64,000 nucleotides of DNA. Source: Trileptium ribeirensis (taxonomy: Eukaryota > Nematoda > Enoplea > Enoplida > Thoracostomopsidae). Positions 23,880 to 35,295 of this stretch are shown piece by piece; the stretch's first letter is position 1, and every line of letters starts with the position of its first letter. The stretch lies in NCBI GenBank assembly GCA_030248225.1, contig JASANE010027696.1:26217-90216 (forward strand), read 5' to 3'. Made by a program: the position numbers and the translations under genes. The notes below the pieces were generated by a model that worked only from the letters and a program-made list of their open reading frames with translations, searched no databases and was not told where the DNA came from.

Positions 23880-24850
23880 TTCCTTCTCTTTAACTAATTT
23901 GATCATCACATCTTCTCTTGATCTTTTCCCTCACTTCACCAAAACTCTGCAAGTTGCTTTTCCTTTTTCCTAAATACATTCGTCCCATTCTCGTTATCAC
24001 TTTAACCACCCTTCTACCATTCTCACGCCCTCTCCAACTACCCCTTTCTTTTTGTATTTTTCTAACTTTACCTAATTTCATTCCTTTAAAATATACTGCT
24101 TACAGCATGCCATCCTCTAATTCCTTTCTAAAACCCCTTTTCCTTTTCCAAATACCAAATTTTTCTTTTTCCTACCACCACATACCACTACATTTTTCAT
24201 CAATCTATTTTAAATTTTCCAAATTTTTGGTAACTTTCTCACTTCCCCAAACCCCGTAAAACTATCTCATGAACTCACCCATCTTCCAGAGTTTTCTTTT
24301 TCTAAATTCAAATTTCCCCAAAATTTCCAACATCTACCTTCCCAAGATTTTATTTCCACCTTTATTTCATTCCTGATTTTCCTTTCCCCAACTTATCCTT
24401 CTCCTCCTCTCCTTCCACCCAATTTCATTACTTTCCAATTATACCTCAACATTTCCTAAAATTTCCCATTGCCGTTTTTCAAAAATATATCCACCTTTTA
24501 CCCTATTCCTATCCAAATTCATTCCCTCCTTATCTAGTCCTTATAAAAATCCCTCTTATCCTCTTTTCGCCTTCCCTTTCTTCCTCCCTAGAACTCTCCC
24601 AAAATTTTCAGTTCTCTTTATCCCAACATACAATTTTCCCTCCCTTCACCAATCCAAGTTCCTTTCCTTTTAACAATCTCATACATATAAATTTCTTACC
24701 CTGTACCCTAAACCATTTCCCATTCCCGTAGCCCCATCTCCACTACGTTCTAAAACTTTTCTTAAAGTCTCTCAATTTTGACCAATTCCTAAAATTAAAA
24801 CTTCCCTTCCCCTTGCATCATATCCCTGACCAGTTTTTCCTTCTTCTTTT
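23880..24850 (+). other. Long pyrimidine-rich, G-poor tract
   Basis: About 970 bp in which G is nearly absent on the plus strand (several 60-base lines have 0-4 G) while C and T dominate, in patterns such as tttcctttt, ccttccc and aatttcccc. It is not a simple microsatellite: no fixed period is visible. ORFs in it (for example 23918-24259) reflect composition only. It follows directly after the copy 1 retroelement fragment and a ggtaagt donor-like site at 23852. Confidence 0.85.
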
Positions 24851-25990
24851 GGGTGGTTATCGGGCTCCCACTTTGGCGGGAGATCATGTCTTGGTTATGC
24901 CACCATTCAACTCGAAATAATGACTTGCCAAATATTTTCATAATTTTTTTAGTTTTGCTTATATTGCTGCGTAGAGATGAGCAGACACGCACGGCGGTAA
25001 TAACTACCATTCACGTGGGTAGCCCCTAGCGTGTGGGCACGTTGTTATGCGTTCGACTAGCGGTCAGACGGCGGCATTCAGATTAGCAATTTATGGCGGT
25101 GCATGCCAAAGCAAGGCGCTTTTTCAGCTTCTAAGCTAGCTGATTAGGCTGCCTGTTTTGCAACACCATCGCACCGACACTGTTATGCTTCCATAAGACC
25201 CGCTTTCCAAACTACCCAAAGCAAAGTGTTTTATAACAACCCTTACACTGTTGGCCCCCACTGAAGAATTTCACATCTCAAGGCTTAATCGATTGATATA
25301 TTCCGACGATCGAACTGGTGGTTTTTCGGGGCTACGGGTGAGCAGTAGATTTTGTTTACTCGAATTAAATTCATGGCACGGTGGTTTACTCTTTAGTAAC
25401 TGCATGTCACGAGCTTATCGGACAAGCGGTGAGATATCTCAGTCGGCGTTAGTTTAAAATGCAGGGTCGTAGCAGTCTATGGTGCACGTTGATTTATTGT
25501 GTGTTTTTTATCAAATCGGCGGTCGGACGCCGTTAGCGCTCCCGGTAGCTAAATTAAACACAGCAAAAGTATTTTGTCCTTCACGATAACAGCACAATTA
25601 GCAGGCTACTGAGTTTTCTTTTTATTCTGTGTTCGTATCTTGGTTTTGTTCTGTCTGCTGTAGATTTAGTGTTATTCAAAAGCCACATTTATGGAGCGGA
25701 AAAGCATAGAGCGTAGGCTAGTTAGCAAATAATGCGTCTACATAACGGGGATAGCAATAACGGAAACTAGTCGGTGAAACGACAGACATCTTGAAGCGTG
25801 ACAAACAGCTTGGCGTCATTGCAGTAACTTTTTGCTTAATAAATTTGTTTTCTTAAATATAACAATAATAGTAAAACACTAACTCAAGAAATGTGGTACA
25901 CTGGTCATACAGAGCCTACCGGAGTCGTGACATAATCAAATAATTTTGGAGTACTGTAGCGTTAGCCGGTTCGCGTCGCGGTAGAAGTGC
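24851..25990. other. No gene recognised, possible 5' region of the Ty3 element
   Basis: Composition returns to normal. The position just before the gag remnants suggests that a leader or LTR might lie here. I looked for a direct repeat with the sequence after 30400 and for a primer-binding site and found neither. ORFs here (25251-25457 plus, 25916-26197 minus) have no recognised domain. Confidence 0.35.
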
Positions 25991-27330
25991 TAATAATATA
26001 ATGAACAAGCGAGCAGCTACAGGATTGCACTCGGTTTGCGGGTTGATTTGGTGGCTAGGAGCCGTGGTATGTTGGTATGATAATGGGCCTAGAACCGTTT
26101 GGAAGCACGAACTGACGTGCCAGGGCAGTGGGGAACAAACACCAGTAAAACCTTGGAGGACCAGCTGCAAGAAGACTTGGAACAGGATCATAAGCAAAAT
26201 AAACAGGTATTTGCCAATTTGCGAGGGGAAACTAAAAACTCACTCAGAAAATGTCCGATCTTGAACGGTAGGTACGAGTGGAAAGATATGAGCACTTGGG
26301 ATTTCAGGTAATAGAAATGTCTTCTAGCGGTAAAAATACATTCTGAACCTGAACAACCGCCGATGGTGGGTGAGCGTGAGCATGGTGGAGAGTCTCAGCA
26401 GCAGCCACAGATTCTTGTGAACCTACCGCCGTCGAAGCAAAAAACTAAACCATTCATAATTGTGACAGCTACTCTGATTTGGAAGATTTCTTGCACAAAT
26501 TTGGGCGGGTCTTGGAAAATGCAAATATCACATGCCCCGTAAAGAGTTTATTCAGCTTTTAGGAAGCATTTGAACCATAAAGACGAGGATTACTTGGATA
26601 TTTTAACGTATGCGGCGGATGGGCCGGATAATTTCGACGAGTTGGTAGATAGGCTTCGGGGTTGTTTCAATTCGCATTGGGAGCTGACTGATAAAGTCGC
26701 GAACTACTCGGCTTCCGGCAACCGACATCGGTGCAGTATTTCGCGGCCACGCTATTTTATTGGTAAAATATATCTCGGCGTTAAAGGTAACAGCGCAGGA
26801 TGCCGAAAGCTTGCTGGTAACAACATTTATCAAAGCGCTAACACCAGGCATGTGGAAATAATTGTTCGAAGGGAAGATTTATAATTCCGGAAATTGGTTC
26901 AGCCAGCGCTACACATTGAACGGTTTACAGAAGTTCGCATGCAGATAAATGTAGCGGTAGTGGACATCCTAATTTGACACTTATACCCTCGGGTCGTGGA
27001 AAAATGACGCAATAGCTGGCAGAATAACTGGGTATGGCCAGTTAGATATATTCTAGGTTCGGCTCAAGACACTGGCACAGCGTCCGTGCAGTCGAGTACT
27101 GCTACAGCCCAACAATCGTTACCGCGGAAAATTCGTCGGTCTCGATCAGTGGAACCCCGAAATCGGCAAAATAATAGTGGAAATAGCGAACGACCAGAAT
27201 GTTCGTCCTATAATTGCGCCATTTTCATTAGTCGGAACTCCCCAAACAAATAGCAAACGTATAGTCGATCAAAAACTCGAAAACCGCAGGAACCCGCCCC
27301 GGTATCAATGTTTAGTCGGTAGTGGCAAAA
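25991..27330 (+). pseudogene. Ty3/gypsy gag, copy 2, decayed
   Basis: Gag-like remnants in several frames. The frame at 26630-26700 reads NFDELVDRLRGCFNSHWELT, typical of the gypsy gag (retrotransposon gag) domain, after a stretch with an acidic/glutamine helix near 26150-26230. From 26815 it parallels copy 1 at 22480. The zinc knuckle region (about 27195-27250) is damaged: CYNC became SYNC and spacing was lost. Frameshifts and stops occur throughout. It is the 5' part of the element continuing to 30400. Confidence 0.75.
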
Positions 27331-28040
27331 ACGAGCACCTATAAAGCCTAGGTATAAAATTTATACGCATCAGCGTCCTACCGCAGAAAAAGCAGCGGAA
27401 GCTGAGTCGGTGGATGAGAAAGATGATAACAATGGAACACTTGTCGCCGTTTCAGATATTGCGGGGTAACATACCAAATGTTGTGCGGTCTCGGGATGAA
27501 TTGGAAGAATCCGATCGGAAACATCTACGGAATGTAGGAAGTGTATGAAGCGAAGACGGGCGAAACACTAGCTGCTGAAGTTGCAAGCGTTGGACTTAAA
27601 AAAGCACGCGTGCACCTAAAGAACCTATTTCGTGGCACCGGCTGTTAATGTCGGTGATTATTGCTAAGGCGTTGTTAACGATGGTAAAAAAATTCGATGT
27701 AGATACCGGTTACTAATTTGGGAAAGGTCGAATGCGCGCTTACACCTGCTGAACCTATTGTGATAATTGTGCAGTTGCTAGAGTTGGACCTAAAAAGCAC
27801 ACCTGCAGTCGAATGCGCGCTTTACAGCCGCTGAACCTATTGTGACAACCGAGGAGTTTGATAGTGAAATTTTTATTTTGGCAGATGCTGATACAGCAGC
27901 TGACTCTGTGGACTGTGAACCTATAGACGGTTTGCCGTCTAAAATTGATGTTGGGTCAACTGTGTTGAAGCATGTCACCGCGAAACTAAGGCCCTGGGTG
28001 CTGAAAAATTGCACAGACGCTCGATGTTCAGCTTGCTAAT
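27331..28040 (+). pseudogene. Ty3/gypsy gag-pol junction, probable protease region
   Basis: Lies between the zinc knuckle remnant and RT, where gypsy elements encode the aspartic protease. I could not see a convincing D-(S/T)-G motif. A 65-codon ORF (27842-28039) rich in acidic residues is open but unrecognised. The sequence cctattgtgaca / cctattgtgata is doubled at 27752 and 27835 with gcacacctgcagtc in between, so there is a small internal duplication. Assigned by position only. Confidence 0.4.
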
Positions 28041-28314
28041 GGGGAAAACGGTAACCTACCGGAGGGTGTGTCGCGAGATTTCGCAGCGTGTAATGTTAAT
28101 ACAGAAAACACATTGCTGGCGTAGTTGCTTGCTAACAACGCGGATTATACTCAGCGCTAAGGATGATCCCTGGGACATACCAATATTATGAAACATCCAG
28201 TCGACACGGGCGACTCGGACACAATTCAACAAAAGGCACATTGAGCATCATTCCCGCATCGTCATGAGATTACGAAACAGGTGTAGCAAATGCTTGCGGA
28301 CAACATTATGCAAC

Positions 28315-28780
28315 CCTCTATGAGCCCATGGCCGTCCCAGGTGGTGTTAGCGAAAAAGAAAGGCGGTAAGTTACGTTTTCGTATTGTTTACAAGGCGGTA
28401 AACGATATCGCCAAAAATGATAGCTTTTCTTGCTGCATATTAATATAGCCATGGTAACGCTTCAGGCAGCAAGATATTTTACTACCTTAGATATGAAATC
28501 AGGCTACTCGCAGGTCGAGATAAAAACCGCCCGATGTTGAGAAAACAGCGTTTATTTGCAACGAGAGCTTATTTGAATTTTGCAGGATGCCATTCTGGTT
28601 GACGAACGTCCCGGCCACATTTCAGCATTTAATGCAAATCGTACTATCGGGTCTACTCATGCAGTTCTGTTATGGTACATTGATGGTGTGATATTTCACG
28701 TACTATTCAAGATCACCTGTATGACGTAAATTGTGTTTTTCAAAGCTATCCGTAAACCGCATTTAACGACAAAAAGCAAA
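28315..28780 (+). pseudogene. Ty3/gypsy reverse transcriptase, decayed
   Basis: RT motifs in order: SPWPSQVVLAKKKGGKLRFR (about 28323-28382, the S-P-W-x-S-P-V-V-L-V-x-K-K family box), then YFTTLDMKSGYSQVEI near 28471-28520 (motif A with the first catalytic Asp), EKTAFI (28540), RMPF.LTN.PATFQHLM (28588-28635, motif B), and WYIDGVIF near 28674-28700. In the last motif (YxDD) the second aspartate is glycine, and frameshifts separate the boxes, so the enzyme is dead. The order and wording identify Ty3/gypsy. Confidence 0.92.
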
Positions 28781-29074
28781 AAATGTGACTAATTGCGACA
28801 AGTGTTATTTTTGGGTCATGTAGTGTCAGAAGAAAGAACAGCCCCGGACCTCGAGAAAAGGAATGCCCAATCCCCGACTCGGCAATGAGGTGCAGTTATT
28901 TCTTGATTAACATGCTACTGTCAGTAACTTATGTAGCATTGCCCCTCTTCGCGAGTCGACTAAAGAGGGAAAAATTTCATCCCGAGGAGCGTTTGGAGGT
29001 GAAATGTCATAACGCGACCGAGAAATGAAATCTCGTCTCACAACGGCACGAATTTCGGCATACATTTTGGCAAC

Positions 29075-29345
29075 TTATGAAACCTGTTCGGCTTTTATGC
29101 CGATGCTAGCAACGAGAGCGTCGGGCTTATTTTAACAGAGGTCGGTTATGATAGGAAGTCGCGGGTATACACTATGGTAGCAAGAAATTTTTGGACCTCG
29201 AGATCAGTTTCAGTGTCAGCGAGAAACAATGCTTGGCCATAATCCGTAGCTTTAAACACTACCGCACGTCTTTGTTGGGTGATTTTACAAATGTTTTTAC
29301 AGATAATGCGCCGCTGGTTCAGCTGCTAACGGAAGGATTCAGAGT
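29075..29345 (+). pseudogene. Ty3/gypsy RNase H, decayed
   Basis: FYADASNESVGLILTEVG (about 29094-29147) matches the first RNase H motif (D-A-S-x-x-x-V-G-x-x-L). In a shifted frame, EKQCLAIIRSFKHYRTSLLG (29221-29281) matches the E-x-E-x-L-A-I-I-x-x-x-x-x-x-R-x-Y-L-x-G block, then FTDNAPLVQLL (29296-29330) matches the T-D-H-x-x-L block with Asn for His. The catalytic first Asp is kept; the Glu box is altered (EKQC) and the reading frame is broken. Confidence 0.88.
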
Positions 29346-29879
29346 GTGGATCAGATAGCGCCGCGGTTTGTTCTTTATTATAAAAATTCAGCACTTTGAC
29401 TACGGAATTTTGTATAACCTGGGCAAATAGATACCTTAACACCGATGTATTGTCACGACCGCCATACTTGGAGCGTACCGCTGAGAAACAAACGCAACTC
29501 GGAGCTAAAAGGTGGGAAGCCAGCCAACGTCGCTTTGAAATCTGGAGCAGAAGTGCCTGAAATTAGTTTCAGATTGCGGCGGTGACACATCCGCTGGATG
29601 ATAAGCGGCCAGGTCTGACGCGTTATACGAGCGCTAGAGTGAATCAGGAACAGGTAGGGCCTGATGCAGAATTAGCGGAATTGCCCAACCTTGATGCTAT
29701 GATGGGTAATAATGCCGGTAACGTGGTTTAAGCAAGAATTACGAAATTGAGGCCCCTTGGAATGCCGAAGATATAAGCCGTGGGCAGGGGTATGACACGG
29801 TCACGCGCTATATATGACTTAATTTCTGGAAAATCAGCAACTGCCGGAAAATGAACCTTAGGATATTCGTAAACAGGTA

Positions 29880-30400
29880 CTACAAGTAGAATTACGGTAT
29901 TGCCTAAATCTCGGCATATTGTACTATCACCAGTGTAAAGACACTACGCCTCGGGTAGAAGTGATACAGTTTCAGCTAGTGGTTCCAAAGTAACTTAGCA
30001 AGGCACTGTTAAACCAGTTCAGGTAACGTAGGGTTAGATCAGGTGTAGGAAAAGGTACAGCGACAATACTACTGGCACAAAATGAAAGAACCGGTGTGGG
30101 ATTATTTCTCTTGGGTTCCTGGCCATGGAAGAGCGCTCCAACACATTTTGGCAGTAGCGACATACGAGATGATACCTGTTCATGTTATAGGGTCCCTACC
30201 GACCATAAAAGTAGGAAATAAATATATCCATCAATTTCTCCAAGTGGCCTATGGCATTTGCGACCCCGAATCAGAATACAGAGACAATCGTAATGTTGCT
30301 ACTGGAGGAAATTGTACCGCGCCATTGTGTTCCCCGGGTTATTTTATCCGACCAGAAACCGCGTTTCACTTCGGATCTGTTTAAGACGGAGCTATCGGTC
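29880..30400 (+). pseudogene. Ty3/gypsy integrase, decayed
   Basis: RYYW-type N-terminal zinc region remnant: QRQYYWHKMKEPVWDYF (about 30058-30108), the block seen before the second zinc-binding pair in gypsy integrases. The catalytic core follows: MIPVHVIGSLPTIKVGNKYI (about 30170-30230) where active integrases have an Asp in the x-D-(I/V)-x-G-P-L-P position; here it is His. A shifted frame carries the VILSDQ..RFTSDLF remnant (30338-30380) with the second catalytic Asp. No terminal repeat follows. The element is inactive. Confidence 0.85.
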
Positions 30401-30429
30401 TTGGGTAGCCTATGACATGATGCCCCATG

Positions 30430-31355
30430 ATCTCATTGTACACGATGTAAGCCTTATATTGCCAGATTTTATGTGAAATTTTCTCGATTACCTGTTTAAA
30501 ATGCCCATGCACCCCCGTTTTATTATATATATGTATAATTCACAGAAAGTCCATTTATGTACGCATTCTGATACGAAATTTATCAAGACTACACTTTTGT
30601 TGTAAAATATTCCATTATCCCAATTTGGAATAATTGAAATTAGCAATTGGAATATATTGCTAATCGAATACAGCGAAACGTTGTCGTACTTCAAATTTAA
30701 TTATCTATTTGCAGGGGTTGACGTAGAGCTATGTAATTGTCCCATTTAACTCAGATGAAGTACTGGCTTCATTTTGGGTTAGTCGGGGCAGTAGAGAGCT
30801 CCCTTCCGCCCTGTAGAAATGAGCAGTTTAGTCCGTAGGGTTCCCCAAGTGGTCCATTTTCCGTTTGGCCCCCTTTGATGAAATAACACCGAAGAAGTGT
30901 TAATACATTTATATTAGTTTCACTGAATCGGTGTCCTGAAGTGTATAAATTTTTACATGCGGATATGTAAAGCTACCTGTGCATACAAGCGTTGTGTATA
31001 TAAAGTGAGTTTTAGTAGAGCCAGCCACCATTTTGTCAAGTACGTTTTAAGACTCTTCCTTGTACTGTCTTAAGAATGTTGTAGTATGCTCCACCCCCAA
31101 ATTGTAATAAATTATAGACGTTTTAGCGTTCTGGTATGGTGCGAAGAGATGCCTTGTAGCTCCTCCGGGTTTTAAAACTGTAATTTTTGGACATATTTTT
31201 TCTGATTATAGAAATGATTAGCCTGGGTACAGAATGCCTCGTACGTGATGATCACTGTGACTGGCTGAGGTGCAGTAAATGTCATGTGCCGATATGGTTA
31301 CAACAGGCGGTATCCATATTTCCTTTCTTGTATAATAGCTAATTTTGGATCTTTA
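30430..31355. other. No gene recognised
   Basis: AT-rich spacer between the Ty3/gypsy remnant and the Tigger-like element. No terminal repeat or ORF of note. Confidence 0.45.
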
Positions 31356-31370
31356 TAGTAAACTCTTGCT

Positions 31371-31830
31371 CGGTCGACACTCTGGTTAGGTCGAAACTTT
31401 GGCGGCATATTTTCACATTTGTGGCAGCTATAAACTAAACAATTTCAGCATTATTTTTTGGTAAAAATGCACAAAGCTATAAATGGTGTTTTGCTTTGCT
31501 TTGCGTTTATGTTGCTCCTCACAGTTGTATGTGTTATATAAATCGTGCATTTTGTTTTTCAGTGAAATTTGTGTTTCTTGGCGCTTTGTTTTTTTGGAAT
31601 TGGCTTTTTTCAGTCCTAGAAACAGCTATCTTAAAACGTAAATTTTGAAAACAAAAGCAGCACTAGGACTAAAATTTTGCGAGGAAACCGATGGTGCTAC
31701 TATTTTGATGCTTCAACTGAAAACTGCTGTAAAAAGAGCATCAAATGGAACATTGCCAAGTTTAACAATTTTGCTTGTTAGGTCGACAGCTTACTCACGT
31801 TAGGTCGACACACAATTCTTAGGTCGACAC
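31371..31830 (+). repeat. Left subterminal GTCGAC motif cluster (five copies)
   Basis: Copies of TTAGGTCGACAC or close variants at 31369-31380, 31386-31397 (one change at the end), 31778-31789, 31800-31811 and 31819-31830. The last three are spaced about 20 bp apart. They all point in the same direction as the left end. In related elements repeated subterminal motifs bind the transposase; that role here is inference. Confidence 0.85.
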
Positions 31831-32931
31831 TTATATTTTTTAGATTTGTCCTATATATTTCCTTTTCTTTTTATACTATACAGGTTACTTAATAAGCAAT
31901 CATTGCTCAGTAATGTAATTACCGCTATCTGTACGTACAATAGTTCCGTAAATGGCGCACATTAAATGAAATTAGCGCCGCATATCGCAGAAAGCTGGAT
32001 TACACCGCGCAAAAAATCTTATAATTCTGTTTCGTAAAAAGTAAGTTTGTGTGGCTCGAAGATAAAATGCTTTTAGGACTGTTAACGATTGAAATTAACC
32101 TTATGTTTTAGTAGTTTTGGGTTTCCATTCTTACACTGAGTTCTGTGTGCTAACTCTACCGTTAATGCAAAACGAAATAAGACAGATACATTTCTTTAGA
32201 AATATATGATTTACAAATTTTTCTGTTTAACATCGCACATGATATCTAATCTGAAGCATAATTTATGTGGCAATTCTTTTAGTCATAACTATCTGTTGTT
32301 ACAGTTGTGGAGCGGAATTTATATATTTGTGTATGTCAGAATATAAGGAGCATGCAATTTTCTCGTTTAGTGATTCATGGAACACTACCATGAATGTCAC
32401 AATATCTATATATTCTTAATTTAATCACTCAATACTTGAATTATTTAGCACTTTATAGGCGAAAAATGCGCCAATAAAATTCTACACCTGGCAACCCGAG
32501 ATGATTTCAAACGCACTCGATGAATTAATAGCTGCTATAATCGAACAATATCCTGGAGAAGAGAAATCAGTAGCAATAGGTATGCGCACTACTGACTAGG
32601 AAACCTTAAACTTATTCACTGTACGGAATCTAGTATTTTTATCAAATCAGTCTTGCTACTAAACTCTGTTTGTGGAAATTGTGGTTATGTTAAAATGATC
32701 ATATGGTGATCTCGTGTTATTGGTGTCCACTCACAGTTTCTGGCTGATAAGAACCCCTCGCTCTTACTATAAACGGAAAACAGTGTGGCTTTTAGTAGAT
32801 TTTTTATGTCATTGCTTTCTGTCATAACTTTGTTTTTTTTGCAATTTATCATAAGTGTTGCGGGTTGACGATGGTGGGAAAATGCCAGCCGTACCAGTAT
32901 TTATTAATCCAGATATTTTGCAAAACTAATT

Positions 32932-34763
32932 TTGACAACCTGTCTTCAACAACTTAAATCGAGTGTCATCTCGTTTGTTCTAGCGAAGTTCCGCGTACTC
33001 AAGTCATTGGCGACAAAATTCAATGTCCCTCGAAGCACACTGCGCGACAGATTTCTGAACAACCAAGGCAGTGATTCGAATTTAATGGGTCAGAGGCCGG
33101 TATCGTCTCAGGAACTGGAACATCAGTTAGTGGAACTAAATTTTAAAAGACAGGAATGTGGGTTTGCACTCGATATCGATAAAGTAAAACATTTGAGGTT
33201 TGCAAGGCAACTGGAATAAAGAACCCTTTCAATGCCGGGAAAAAATCTGCGTGATGGACTTGGTGGTGTAACTTTAAGAAGCGAAATCCTGATGTCGTTG
33301 CCCGATGTGCTCAAAATTTATCAATTACCCGCGCACTTGGAACAAATGAGGAAAGAATTAAACGGCATTTTCAGCGACTGGAAACCGTATTAACCAAATA
33401 CAATATTTTGAACAAACCCAACAGAATCTATAATGTAGACAAAACTGGTCTTACTATTGTACCTGAGCGCAAGAAAAAGGTTCTCGCCAAAAAGGCGCTA
33501 AAAAAGTTTCAGCGATTTCGGCAGCGGCACGTAGTTCCACTACTACCATCGTCGTTTGCGCTAACGTAGCTGCTTCGCTACTTCCGCCAATGGTAATCTT
33601 CAAAGGTAAAAATATTTTGGATGCGTACTATGAAGGCATGCCATGGATCTCTCTACTCACATGTTCCGCCAGTGGTTGGATTGACAAAGATTTGTTGCTA
33701 CGCTGGTTCAAGGACGTATTCCTTGCACATCGCGATCCGGTAGATGACGGCGAATATGACAATAATTATTTTAGATGGGCATTCCTCTCACACCAATAAT
33801 CCAGAATTGTTCGCCGTTGCAGAGCAAAACAATGTAAAGCTTTTCCCGATACCGTCTCATACGTCTAGTGTTCTTCAGCCCCTGGACGTAGGTGTATTCG
33901 CGTCCTTTAAAAAGTCTTGGGAACAACATGCAACTACATTCAATAAGACAAATAATTCCAGATTCATTGATCGTGTGTCGTTTAGAAAGGTATTTGGCAA
34001 GTCGTGGAACAGCATTAAAGTAAAAACTGACAATATTGTGAACCCATTCCGTAAGACCGGGATTTATCCATTCAATCCCAATGCCGTTGGTCATGAGGCT
34101 TCCGCTATCGCATGTGCATTGCTCGCGCGAGAAGAAAATATGAACGATGAGAGCGAGCCTTGTTGCAGCAGTAGTTTACGAACAGATTCAATAACGAACG
34201 CCCAGATCACGTCCACTCCTGTTGTTTCTAACGAGGTGGAAGTAGTTACCTCATCTGGCTTGCTATGTCGCGAACCCCTAGACGAATTGCTTACGCCGCC
34301 TCCACCTCTTCAATTTGTTGATGAATTGTTTGTAGAAGCGAATTCAGTCATAGACCATGACACTGACGGTCGTACTTTTGTATGTATGACTAACATGGAA
34401 ACTTTCGCCGAAAGTTCAACACACCAATTCAGTTTCGAAAGTTTATTGGAACCACTTGGAAACAATGCAGATATGGCTGAAGCCAGGCTGTGACGAATGC
34501 GGGAACCAGACGGTGTTCTAAACCCAACGCCAGATAAGGCACCCGTGAGAAATGTAGCTCCAAAGAATTTATGGAAGCGACGTGAATGGATGTGCCAGGG
34601 GTGTAATGTAAATTTCAAAAAGGATGTTAGTGGAAGGCAGTGGTTACAGTGCATCGACTGCTGTGAATGGGCCCACGAAGACACGTGCGGCGTATCTACT
34701 AAAAGCACGTTCTTCTGCAACCCTTGCTTTAGCCAAATACAGAACCTGAAGAACCGCGTATAA
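32932..34763 (+). pseudogene. Tigger-like transposase with C-terminal PHD-like finger, broken
   Basis: Domains in order. A helix-turn-helix remnant, KSLATKFNVPRSTLRDRFLN (about 33001-33060), is the CENP-B/pogo N-terminal box. A second DNA-binding block (about 33215-33400) contains FKKRNPDVVARCAQNLSITR. The DDE core has IYNVDKTGL (about 33430, first Asp; usually D-E-T-G), IIILDGHSSHTNNPE (about 33756-33800, second Asp) and SSVLQPLDVGVF (about 33864-33900, third Asp). After a long acidic tail come C-x2-C...C-x2-C...H...C...C-x2-C residues (34594-34728), a PHD-like C4HC3 pattern. A frameshift near 33210, a TGA near 33255 and stops near 33570 break it. A single in-frame TGA at 34491-34493 separates the core from the finger. 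PHD-tailed Tigger proteins are known in other invertebrates. Confidence 0.9.
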
Positions 34764-35193
34764 GTTCGCTAACTATGACGTAAACAGTGAAAACTATATT
34801 TGTCGATCAACAGTGAAAAACTACATATTTGTTTTGTTAATTTTTTGTGTTTTACTTTTTAAACTAGATCTCTTAATTTTGCTTCGGACCTTTATTTCTA
34901 AAGGTAAAACCAAAAACGCAATGATAACCGATATAGGTATAGCTGCCTTCACATATTTACATGTACCGAAATTAGTGAATTAATTTGAAGCGCCAATGAT
35001 TGGTTGGAAAGAAACTAGGCTACTTTCCAGTACTTGGGATATACAGCACATAGTTAGGCATTAAATTACTGTAGAATATTTCCCTGTTAGAATAAAATAG
35101 TTTGCATTAACGATGTGACTGATACGATGTACCTGTTGCACACTAACTATCGGGCAATTGAAAATAATACAGTGTTGATTTAACACGAGCTGA

Positions 35194-35280
35194 GTGTCGA
35201 CTTAGCACACACGAAGTGTCGACCTTCAACGCAACTGCTTACATGGAAACCATAGATGCAGGTAAAAAGTGTCGACCTAG
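35194..35280 (-). repeat. Right subterminal GTCGAC motif cluster (three copies)
   Basis: Inverted copies gtgtcgac(t/c)tag or gtgtcgacctt at 35194-35205, 35216-35227 and 35269-35280. Orientation is opposite to the left cluster, so the two clusters are mirror images about the transposase. The outermost copy is part of the terminal inverted repeat itself. Confidence 0.85.
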
Positions 35281-35295
35281 CAAGAGTTTACTATA

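Larger units (their letters stand above)
31356..35293 (+). mobile_element. Tigger/pogo-like DNA transposon, 3.94 kb, complete ends
   Basis: Left end TAGTAAACTCTTGCT(c)GGTC... and right end the same sequence inverted (...ctagcaagagtttacta), about 26 bp with one mismatch. TA at 31354-31355 and 35294-35295 is the target duplication expected for the Tc1/mariner/pogo superfamily. The interior holds a broken transposase of Tigger type on the plus strand. GTCGAC-containing 12-bp motifs are repeated near both ends. No other open gene is present. The 1.5 kb between the left end and the transposase is non-coding apart from a possible short 5' exon near 32460-32590. Confidence 0.93.

Noticed and set aside
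23918..24259. 113-codon ORF rich in Phe, Pro, Leu and Ser
   Set aside because: It lies fully in the G-poor pyrimidine tract; lack of stops follows from composition (TGA and TAG are rare without G).
24851..30900. LTRs of the Ty3/gypsy element
   Set aside because: No direct repeat was found between the sequence before gag and after integrase, nor a primer-binding site or polypurine tract that I could defend.
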